From contig NZ_JACATN010000003.1 of the NCBI RefSeq assembly GCF_018603515.1, positions 62,001 through 126,000 on the forward strand: DNA of 64,000 nt. The letters are read 5' to 3'. This document shows, piece after piece, positions 1 to 7,776 of this stretch; the first letter of the stretch is position 1, and every line of letters starts with the position of its first letter. The notes below the pieces were generated by a model. The model saw nothing but the letters and a program-made list of their open reading frames with translations. It made no database searches and had not been told where the DNA came from. A program made the translations under genes and the position numbers. This DNA is from Zobellia barbeyronii (GTDB lineage Bacteria > Bacteroidota > Bacteroidia > Flavobacteriales > Flavobacteriaceae).

Positions 1-698
1 AAGTTCTTTTCAATGGAAAAAATTTGGCCGGATGGGTAGTTAAGTTCAACCATCATGAATTAGGAGATAATTATGCAAATACTTTTAGAGTGGTTGACAG
101 TGTGATTCAAGTAAATTATGATGGTTATACTGAATTTGGAGAACGCTTTGGACATTTATTTTATCATAAACCATTTTCAGCTTATCACCTTAAATTCGAA
201 TATCGTTTTACAGAACAGTGGATGGACGAGGCTCCTATTCATGCCTATCGTAACAGCGGTATTATGTTTCATTCACAAGACCCAAAAATCATTTTAAAAG
301 ACCAGAAATGGCCTGTAGCTGTAGAGTTTCAATTTTTAGCCGAAGAAACAGAGGGGGAACCAAGGCATACGGGAAATTCATGCAGCCCGGGAACGCACAT
401 TCATAAAGATGGTAAATTAATTAAACAGCATGTGGTACAGTCTAGTTCCAAAACTTACAAATGGAATCAATGGGTGAAGGGTGAGTTAATTGTAGATAAG
501 CAATCTAATATAACGCATATAGTGGAAGGAGATACTGTTTTGCAATACTCCAACCCTATAATTGGAGGTCGTGCTATAGTAGGTTCTGATCCAGCTATGC
601 TAGTTGATGGCAAAGCAATATCAAGTGGCTTTATTGGTCTACAGGCAGAAGGTCAAGGAGTAGAATTTAGGTCTATTAAGATTAAGACACTGGATTAA
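1..698 (+). CDS. DUF1080 (3-keto-disaccharide hydrolase-type) protein, 5' end missing
   Basis: The reading frame is open to the left edge of the window (first full codon at position 3), so the gene starts outside; an internal TTG at 24 is not the start. The visible 231 residues open with LFNGKNLAGW, the hallmark of DUF1080 domains, and continue as a beta-rich, concanavalin-like fold with several Trp, Tyr and His residues. Family members are usually exported, and some hydrolyse 3-keto-glycosides made by sugar 3-dehydrogenases; others have no known activity. It ends 95 bp before a sulfatase gene on the same strand and is probably part of the same PUL. A role on keto-sugars would fit the FAD oxidoreductases further right, but that is inference. 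Family assignment is fairly sure; activity is not. Confidence 0.8.
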   Translation, partial: VLFNGKNLAGWVVKFNHHELGDNYANTFRVVDSVIQVNYDGYTEFGERFGHLFYHKPFSAYHLKFEYRFTEQWMDEAPIHAYRNSGIMFHSQDPKIILKDQKWPVAVEFQFLAEETEGEPRHTGNSCSPGTHIHKDGKLIKQHVVQSSSKTYKWNQWVKGELIVDKQSNITHIVEGDTVLQYSNPIIGGRAIVGSDPAMLVDGKAISSGFIGLQAEGQGVEFRSIKIKTLD

Positions 699-793
699 AA
701 ATTACAGAAAAAGGAAAATAATTACATCATAAATTCTCTCCAATATTGAATTTAATGGAACAATTAAGGCTTAATAAATATTAGACAAAAAAC

Positions 794-2314
794 ATGATGA
801 CTTTTTTTAATAAACAGACAACACTATTAATTCTTCTACTATTGATAAGTGGATGCTTTGCAGAGGCAGCTAGTCAACAAAAGCCAAACATCCTTTTTTG
901 TATTGCCGATGATCAATCTTTTGTCCATACTTCCGCTCAAGGTACGGCAGAGTTAAACACGCCTAATTTTGACCGCGTTGCCAAGAGTGGGGTTATATTC
1001 AACAACGCCTATACGAACGTGTCTTCTTGTGCTCCGTCAAGAGCTTCCATTTTAACCGGGCGTAACATTTGGGAACTTGAAGAAGGGGGACTATTGTTTG
1101 GAGGATTGCCTAAAAAATACACCACTTTTTCGACTCTATTATCCCAAAACGGATATAGCACAGGGTATTCTGGCAAAGGGTATATGCCGGCCAATCAAAA
1201 AGAACCCTACCAGATACGCCCATTAGCTCCAGAGTTCAACGACATTAAAATGGATGCCCCAAAAAATATGTCCAATAAAGATTATGCGGAAAACTTCAAT
1301 GCATTTCTTTCTAGTAAAGAAGAGGGCAAACCTTTCTTTTTTTGGTTCGGGTCACATGAAGCCCACCGAGGATACGATGCTGGAAGTGGCGCTAGAGCAG
1401 GCAAAGATATTTCAAAAATAGAGGTACCCGGATTCTTACCCGACAATGAATTGATACGTAATGATATCGCCGATTATTACAATGAAATAGAATGGTTTGA
1501 CTCGCACTTGGGTCGTATGATCAAAGCGCTAGAAGAAGCCGGAGAGTTGGAGAACACTATCATAATTGTAACGGCAGATAATGGAATGCCTTTTCCCCGT
1601 GCAAAAGGTACCTGCTATGATTATGGCACACATATGCCTTTAGCCATATGTTGGGGCAATAAAATTAAAGGGGGCAACCACGTAGATGATTTTATAAGCT
1701 TCACTGATTTTGCTCCCACTTTACTAGAAGCCGCTGGTATTGCTGTTCCCGAAGATATTACAGGAAATAGTTTTCTAGAAGTTTTGCTGTCCAATAAAAG
1801 CGGGCAAATTGACCCTAAAAGAGATCGGGTATTTACGGCTTTGGAACGCCACACCTATTGCCGTCCCGGAGGAGCTCCCTATCCCATACGAACCATTCGC
1901 AAAGGCGATTGGTTGTACATGCTAAATTTTGAACCTGACAGATGGCCTTCCGGTAATCCTGATTTTGCTTCTCCACACCAAGGTTTTTACGGAGATATTG
2001 ACGCGGGACCTTCCCGTGAATATTTAATTGTAAACAAAGATGAAGCCTCTGTAAAATTTTATGCCGACCTATCACTTAAAAAACGCCCTGAAGTAGAGCT
2101 GTACAATGTAAAGGAAGACCCTTATCAATTACATAACCTTGCTTCTGACGATTCTTATGCAAACCTGTGTATCGAATTGAAAACAGACTTGTTTGCCTAT
2201 TTAAAAAAGACGAACGACCCAAGAATGCAGGGGGAATCGCCTTGGGACAATTACCCCTATTTTTTTGAAGGTTTCGAAAAAGAACATTTGAAACCTGTTA
2301 AGGAAAGACAATAA
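794..2314 (+). CDS. S1-family sulfatase, lipoprotein
   Basis: A 506-residue formylglycine-dependent sulfatase. The N-terminus has a hydrophobic segment ending in the lipobox LISGC (Cys21), so it should be membrane-anchored on the periplasmic or surface side. The first metal-binding pair is Asp39-Asp40 in FCIADDQ. The catalytic motif SSCAPSRASILTGR places the cysteine to be converted to formylglycine at residue 79 (canonical CxPxR). A second metal-site region TADNG lies near residue 260. No maturase gene is in the window, so the enzyme depends on one encoded elsewhere. It is followed after 34 bp by another sulfatase and then GH29, suggesting desulfation before glycoside cleavage. The S1 subfamily and exact sulfate position cannot be read by eye. 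Confidence 0.93.
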   Translation: MMTFFNKQTTLLILLLLISGCFAEAASQQKPNILFCIADDQSFVHTSAQGTAELNTPNFDRVAKSGVIFNNAYTNVSSCAPSRASILTGRNIWELEEGGLLFGGLPKKYTTFSTLLSQNGYSTGYSGKGYMPANQKEPYQIRPLAPEFNDIKMDAPKNMSNKDYAENFNAFLSSKEEGKPFFFWFGSHEAHRGYDAGSGARAGKDISKIEVPGFLPDNELIRNDIADYYNEIEWFDSHLGRMIKALEEAGELENTIIIVTADNGMPFPRAKGTCYDYGTHMPLAICWGNKIKGGNHVDDFISFTDFAPTLLEAAGIAVPEDITGNSFLEVLLSNKSGQIDPKRDRVFTALERHTYCRPGGAPYPIRTIRKGDWLYMLNFEPDRWPSGNPDFASPHQGFYGDIDAGPSREYLIVNKDEASVKFYADLSLKKRPEVELYNVKEDPYQLHNLASDDSYANLCIELKTDLFAYLKKTNDPRMQGESPWDNYPYFFEGFEKEHLKPVKERQ

Positions 2315-2348
2315 CAAACCATAACACTACTTAAAATATAGAACACGT

Positions 2349-3839
2349 ATGAATCCATCCACATTAATAAACAAAATATGCTTCCTAGTTTTATTTGCAG
2401 GACTTAGCAGTTTCCTTAATGCTAAGGAACAACCAAATATTGTAATCCTAATGGCCGATGATATTGGTGTTGGAGATATCGGCTTTTATCACAAAGAAAG
2501 AACGGGTAAAGAACCATTGGTTCCGACACCTAATATAGATGAACTCATTGCAAATGGTATGCGCTTTTCTGATGCCCACTCCCCTGCTTCTTTATGTGCT
2601 CCTACCCGATATTCAATGATGACAGGCAATTATCCATACAGAAATACAAATAGCCCTTGGGGTGTTTGGTCTCCCTTAACAAATGACGGTATTGATGATG
2701 ACTCCACTACTCTATCTCGGATTGCGAAAAAAGCAGGATATAACACGGCATTTTTTGGCAAATGGGGATTAGGCGGCGTTTGGAACGGTGCTCCAGAGAA
2801 TTATTCAAAAACTGAAGGAGGTGCTCAAAAATTCGACTTTGATTATTCTATAGAACTTCCTCAGGGGATTCAAAACAAACCTTATGTCTATTATGAAAAT
2901 GGCGCGTGGATGAAACTCAAATCAGATTCAAAACTGGTACACATTCCGTTTGCACAGACGGAATATGATGAAGATAACAGAAAGCGTAATCGTGATGGTA
3001 TTGGCGATTCTAATTGGAACCCTTCATTAGCTGGCCCAATATTAGCTAACAAAGCAGTGGAGTATATAAAAAAACAGAACCACAATCCATTTTTTATTTA
3101 CTACTGCAGCCAGGCCGTTCACGTGCCACACAGCCCATCTGAAACTCTAGACGGAGTAAAAATAAAAGGTTCAACCTTAGGTAATCATGGGGATATGATT
3201 GCAGAACTAGATGCCCAAGTAGGTATGATGATAAAGGCTCTCAAAAAAACAGGCAAATATGAAAACACACTCTTTGTATTTACTTCAGACAATGGTGGTC
3301 TTAATCACAACAGAGCCTTAACTCAGGCAGGACATGATTCCAGTAATGGATTGGCAGGTAAAAAAGCATCAATCTATGAAGGGGGACACCGTGTTCCTTT
3401 CGTAGCGGTTTGGCCAGGAAAAATTGTCAAAAACTCAGAATCTCAGGTACCTATTATAGGTCAAGACATGTTTGCCACCTTATCGACTCTATTAAAAATT
3501 CCGCTTGATGATAATAAAATTTTAGATTCCGCTAACCTTCTTCCCATTTTTCAAGAACAATCTACTGAACCACTGCACAAGTACCTCATGCATAGGTCAC
3601 AAGATGTAAAAGGTCCTTTTCATGCCATTCGCGAAGGTAATTTTAAACTGATCATGATAGCGGATAGTAAGAAAAACCTAAAAGGACTAAAAGCAATTGA
3701 ACTGTATGATTTAAAGGACAATGTTCAAGAAAAGAAAAACAAAAACTTAATTAATGAGCCCGGGCAATCAGAACGTATTCAAAGAATGCAAAAAACCTAC
3801 TTGGACTTGCTCAACAATGGAGGGACGACTCTTTTTTAA
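2349..3839 (+). CDS. S1-family sulfatase (arylsulfatase A-like)
   Basis: A 496-residue exported sulfatase with a Sec-type signal peptide (likely cleavage after LNA, about residue 25). Asp37-Asp38 in LMADDIG supply metal ligands. The motif SLCAPTRYSMMTG puts the formylglycine cysteine at residue 83. FGKWGLGG near residue 135 matches the conserved G-K-W substrate-site block, and TSDNGGL near 315 the second metal site. The spacing SPASLCAPTR is typical of arylsulfatase A-like enzymes of marine Bacteroidota. It sits between another sulfatase and a GH29 enzyme with short gaps, consistent with one operon. The substrate is inferred to be a sulfated galactan oligosaccharide; the exact regiochemistry is unknown. 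Confidence 0.92.
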   Translation: MNPSTLINKICFLVLFAGLSSFLNAKEQPNIVILMADDIGVGDIGFYHKERTGKEPLVPTPNIDELIANGMRFSDAHSPASLCAPTRYSMMTGNYPYRNTNSPWGVWSPLTNDGIDDDSTTLSRIAKKAGYNTAFFGKWGLGGVWNGAPENYSKTEGGAQKFDFDYSIELPQGIQNKPYVYYENGAWMKLKSDSKLVHIPFAQTEYDEDNRKRNRDGIGDSNWNPSLAGPILANKAVEYIKKQNHNPFFIYYCSQAVHVPHSPSETLDGVKIKGSTLGNHGDMIAELDAQVGMMIKALKKTGKYENTLFVFTSDNGGLNHNRALTQAGHDSSNGLAGKKASIYEGGHRVPFVAVWPGKIVKNSESQVPIIGQDMFATLSTLLKIPLDDNKILDSANLLPIFQEQSTEPLHKYLMHRSQDVKGPFHAIREGNFKLIMIADSKKNLKGLKAIELYDLKDNVQEKKNKNLINEPGQSERIQRMQKTYLDLLNNGGTTLF

Positions 3840-3918
3840 AAACTAATAAACAAGCTCTTACCTAGCTTAAAATATTCTTATACATACCAGAACCAGTTAC
3901 CAAAATAAAACAACGATT

Positions 3919-5292
3919 ATGAAAAAAACAGTCTTCATTTTAATAGCCATTTTGTTATACCTGCCCTCCTGTTTACAAGCTCAGGAAAAAAATTATGAAC
4001 CGGCTTGGAGTTCGCTTCGCAATCACCATACCCCTGAATGGTTAGTCAATGCCAAGTTCGGAATATACTGTCATTGGGGTATTCAGACCATCAGTTATGA
4101 AAAAGGAAAAGAAGATTGGACGGATGAACAATTGCTCAAACAATTTAAAGGCGAAAATTTTAATGCAGATGAATGGGCCAAACTGTTCGAAACTGCGGGA
4201 GCCAAATTTGGTGGAGTAATCGGATGGCATGGTAGTGATTTAAAACATTGGGACAGTGACATATCAGATTACAACACGGCTAAAGTTGGACCTAAAATAG
4301 ATATTGTAGGCGAAGTTTTTAAAGCTGTCCGAAAACGAAATATGAAAACCTTAGTTTCCTATCATTCCATTGAAGGTGCTGAATGGATTAATTTTGCAAA
4401 AGAAGGTGTAGACAAGTATGATCCGGATATTTTTTGGGTGGATGCTAGTTTTGGCGGTACCAAAGGCTCACACAATAAAAAAGTGACTCGTAAAAGTAAA
4501 TTTATTGGTGAAGGAACTTCACCATCTCCCGTATTCGAAGATAAGTACCAAAGGGAGTTTATTTCTTACTTCTTCAACAAGTCTATAGAGCGAAATAAAG
4601 AAGTTGAATTTGTTTATAAATCCAATGACATTCCACCTTCTGTAGGAATGCGAGATTTAGAAAATGGTATTCTTACCGAAACTGCTTATGATGTTTGGAT
4701 GACCGATATGGATATGACCGTTCCACCAGATTTCCCAACACATGGTTGGTTTTATAGAGAAGGCATTCCTATGCGTTCCACCAATGAATTGGTAGATATG
4801 TTGATGGATGTTATTAGTAAAAACGGAGTTCTTTTATTAAATATCCCTCCAAAGTCAGACGGTACTTTTCCTGCCGAAGTAGTCCAAAACCTAACACAGA
4901 TGGGCAAATGGTTAGAAAAGAATGGTGAAGCTGTTTATAACACAGCTCCTTGGTTTATTTATGGCGAAGGCCCTACTGATATTGATGAAGGTAACTATAC
5001 GTACCATCACAACAATCATTTTGCACAAGTTCAATACACAAAAGAAGACATCCGGTTTACTGTAAACGGAAACAACCTTTACGCCACTTGCTTAGGCAAA
5101 CCTGATGGTGACTTATTGATAAAATCTTTAAATTCAAGTTTTAAACTTCGCAAAGGTGATATTCAAAAAGTCGTGCATTTGGGTACAGGTAAAACCCTTC
5201 AATTTAGTCATGATGAAAAGGGTCTAAATCTAAAATTGAACGATGCTACACTAGATGAATCTGCGAATGTTTTCAAAATAACTCTTAACTAA
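3919..5292 (+). CDS. GH29 alpha-L-fucosidase / alpha-L-galactosidase family enzyme
   Basis: A 457-residue exported enzyme with a signal peptide ending near QAQ (residue 22). The GH29 block KFGIYCHWGIQTISYEKG (about 46-63) is the conserved start of the catalytic barrel. HWDSDISDYNT (about 110-120) follows, and the nucleophile is expected to be Asp175 in IFWVDASFGG. A C-terminal beta domain follows from about residue 345. GH29 enzymes are retaining exo-alpha-L-fucosidases; because L-fucose is 6-deoxy-L-galactose, some members in algal-galactan PULs act on alpha-L-galactosides. In this sulfated-galactan context alpha-L-galactose is a plausible target, but that is inference. The position directly behind two sulfatases fits removal of a desulfated side or terminal residue. 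Confidence 0.88.
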   Translation: MKKTVFILIAILLYLPSCLQAQEKNYEPAWSSLRNHHTPEWLVNAKFGIYCHWGIQTISYEKGKEDWTDEQLLKQFKGENFNADEWAKLFETAGAKFGGVIGWHGSDLKHWDSDISDYNTAKVGPKIDIVGEVFKAVRKRNMKTLVSYHSIEGAEWINFAKEGVDKYDPDIFWVDASFGGTKGSHNKKVTRKSKFIGEGTSPSPVFEDKYQREFISYFFNKSIERNKEVEFVYKSNDIPPSVGMRDLENGILTETAYDVWMTDMDMTVPPDFPTHGWFYREGIPMRSTNELVDMLMDVISKNGVLLLNIPPKSDGTFPAEVVQNLTQMGKWLEKNGEAVYNTAPWFIYGEGPTDIDEGNYTYHHNNHFAQVQYTKEDIRFTVNGNNLYATCLGKPDGDLLIKSLNSSFKLRKGDIQKVVHLGTGKTLQFSHDEKGLNLKLNDATLDESANVFKITLN

Positions 5293-5351
5293 TTTTTTAT
5301 ATCAATTGCTGTGTCATATCGGTTTAGAAAATTAGAAATCATGAAAAAGCA

Positions 5352-5372
5352 CATATGATATAGGCATATGAT
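5352..5372. repeat. Short direct repeat upstream of the heme lipoprotein gene
   Basis: Two copies of CATATGAT, each containing the palindrome CATATG, are separated by 5 bp in the 195-bp gap between the GH29 gene and the next gene. Spaced direct repeats like this can be regulator half-sites, but nothing else in the sequence supports that here. No terminator hairpin was found in the gap. Confidence 0.35.
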
Positions 5373-5487
5373 CATTTGTAACAACTTCAATAGGGTGCTA
5401 TGATTATTTTTACGAACAATCATTCTTACCAACCAATATTGCAGTTTTAACCAAAAACGAACAACAAACAAACGCCAAAAACCGAAT

Positions 5488-7749
5488 ATGAATCAATTAT
5501 TTTACCAGTTACCAAATCGTTCTACGATACAAAAAAGTCTCTTCGTTACTTCTGTCCTTATTCTATTAACCCTTGGCAGTTGTAAAAAAGAAAAACCGGT
5601 CTACGCAGATGTTATTTATACCAAACCAACACTTGTAAAAGACCCTCCAGTTGTTTTTATGACCCCGGAAGAGAGTATGAAAACAATGCATCTTCCTGAG
5701 GGTTATCATATGGAACTAGTTGCTAGTGAACCTATGATCAATGAACCTGTAACGATTGCTTGGGGGCCTGACGGCAAACTTTATGTTGCTGAAATGCTCA
5801 CTTACATGCAAGATATTGACGGTACAGATGAGAATGAACCGTGGAGCAGGGTTTCAGTTCTTGAAGATACTGATGGCGACGGAAAAATGGACAAAAGCAC
5901 CGTTTTTGTGGACAGCTTAATTCTTCCAAGGATTATTGTTCCTTTAGATGACCGCGTCCTTATTGGGGAGACCTATAACCGTAGTCTTTATACCTACAGA
6001 GATACAGATGGCGATAACGTTGCCGACGAAAAGAAGCTTGTTTTAGAAAAGAACAAACGAGACAATGCAAATTTAGAGCATCAATCTGCTACAATGATTT
6101 GGGGACTTGACAACTACCTTTATCAGTCTAATGGTTCATTTCGTTATAGGTTTACTAGAGGGGAAATGGAAATTGATACTCTAAGAGATGCACCTTCGGG
6201 GCAATGGGGAATGACACAAGATGAAGTCGGTCAACTTTACTATTCCAGTGCCGGTGGGGAAACTCCGGCGTTAGGTTACCAAAAACACCCCTACTACGGT
6301 ACTTTGGAAATGGAAGGAAAATGGGAAGAAGGCTTTGAAAAAGTATGGCCTATTATTGGAACACCAGATGTTCAAGGTGGTTTTGGCCGTCTTCGTGAAG
6401 ATGGGACGCTTAACCATTTTACCGCCAGCTGTGGGCAATCTATATTCTTGGGAGACAAACTACCCATGTACGGAGACCTTTTTATTCCAGAGCCTGTTGG
6501 GCGTTTGATTCGCCGTGCGAAAGTGAACTTGGTAAACGGAAAAAAAGTATTGTCTAATCCTTACGGCGAAACAGAATTCTTAGCATCTACAGATACCAAC
6601 TTTAGACCTGTTGATACACAGACTGGTCCTGACGGTTGTCTGTACGTGGTTGACATGTACCGTGGTATTATCCAAGAGGGTAACTGGGTTAGAAAAGGTA
6701 GTTTTTTACGCCCCGTGGTAGAAAGAAAAGGTTTTGATAAAAATGTTGGAAAAGGTAGAATTTATAGAATAGTTCATGATGAAATAGCACCTTCAAAACA
6801 AGAAGATTTATTGCATAAAACTAATGATGAGTTATTAGATTACCTACATCACCCTAACGGTTGGTACCGTCTTACAGCACAGAAAGTATTGGTTCTAAAA
6901 CAAGATAAAAGTATCGTTTCTGATTTGAAAGATATGGTTACTGTTGGAACCCCTTTTATAGGTTCTATGTTAGACGATGCCGATTATGCATTGGGAAGAC
7001 TTCATGCCATCTGGACATTAGATGGTCTTGATGCCATAGACAAACCTCTTGTCATAGTCGCTTTACAAGATGAAGATGCCCGTGTACGTGCAGCAGCCTT
7101 GCGAGTAAGTGAACCATTTTTAAAATCTGGAGATGCTAGTGTTTTTGAAGCTGTTCAGGCTTTGAAGAGTGATAAAGCTCCAGAGGTTTTACAACAAGTA
7201 GTCCTTTCTTTGAATTCAGCTAAAGACAAAATGGGAAAAGAAACCATTTCTGAAATTATTGCAGCTAACCCAAGTAATGAAGCCATTGCAACTATTGGTG
7301 AAGAAAGCTTAAAGGAAGTTCCTTTAGAAATAGAGAAAATTAAAAAACAGTATGTTTTACAAAACAGTAATACCCGAAAGAGAATCGTAGAGGGGTACAA
7401 CAATTTCAAAAACCTCTGCGCTGCATGCCACGGCATGAACGGTACGGGTATTGAAGGAATGGCTCCGTCATTGGTGGGCTCTCCTAGGGTTACCGCTAAA
7501 GATTGGAATATTCCAGTGAAAATTCTTCTAAATGGACTTACCGGACCTGTGGACGGTAAAGAATATTCCGGTGTTATGGCGGGTATGAAACAACAGGACG
7601 ATGATTACATTGCCAGCGTGGTGACTTATATCAGAATGCACTTGAACAACGAAAAAGGTGTTGGTGGATGGCAAGTCAGTAAAGTTCGAAAGGAACAAGA
7701 AAATCGCGAAGATTATTGGACGATTGAAGAGCTTGAAAAGAGCAAATAA
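5488..7749 (+). CDS. PVC-type heme-binding dehydrogenase-like lipoprotein
   Basis: A 753-residue lipoprotein (lipobox LTLGSC near residue 32). Residues about 65-430 match the Pirellula/Verrucomicrobium-type membrane-bound dehydrogenase N-terminal domain, a beta-propeller, starting LPEGYHMELVASEP. Residues about 455-600 are helical HEAT-like repeats. The C-terminus (about 630-725) is a cytochrome c domain with the heme site CAACH at residues 644-648 and Met-rich candidates for the distal ligand. Proteins of this architecture are thought to oxidise sugars or alcohols and pass electrons to heme, but few have a proven substrate. Its location inside a galactan PUL, between GH29 and GH2, suggests a role in oxidising released sugars. 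Architecture is clear; the substrate is unknown. Confidence 0.85.
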   Translation: MNQLFYQLPNRSTIQKSLFVTSVLILLTLGSCKKEKPVYADVIYTKPTLVKDPPVVFMTPEESMKTMHLPEGYHMELVASEPMINEPVTIAWGPDGKLYVAEMLTYMQDIDGTDENEPWSRVSVLEDTDGDGKMDKSTVFVDSLILPRIIVPLDDRVLIGETYNRSLYTYRDTDGDNVADEKKLVLEKNKRDNANLEHQSATMIWGLDNYLYQSNGSFRYRFTRGEMEIDTLRDAPSGQWGMTQDEVGQLYYSSAGGETPALGYQKHPYYGTLEMEGKWEEGFEKVWPIIGTPDVQGGFGRLREDGTLNHFTASCGQSIFLGDKLPMYGDLFIPEPVGRLIRRAKVNLVNGKKVLSNPYGETEFLASTDTNFRPVDTQTGPDGCLYVVDMYRGIIQEGNWVRKGSFLRPVVERKGFDKNVGKGRIYRIVHDEIAPSKQEDLLHKTNDELLDYLHHPNGWYRLTAQKVLVLKQDKSIVSDLKDMVTVGTPFIGSMLDDADYALGRLHAIWTLDGLDAIDKPLVIVALQDEDARVRAAALRVSEPFLKSGDASVFEAVQALKSDKAPEVLQQVVLSLNSAKDKMGKETISEIIAANPSNEAIATIGEESLKEVPLEIEKIKKQYVLQNSNTRKRIVEGYNNFKNLCAACHGMNGTGIEGMAPSLVGSPRVTAKDWNIPVKILLNGLTGPVDGKEYSGVMAGMKQQDDDYIASVVTYIRMHLNNEKGVGGWQVSKVRKEQENREDYWTIEELEKSK

Positions 7750-7776
7750 ACAATTTTCATTAAAGAACATTATAGA

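Noticed and set aside
24-26. TTG as start of the left-edge gene
   Set aside because: The frame is open to the edge and the residues before it (LFNGK) are part of the DUF1080 motif.
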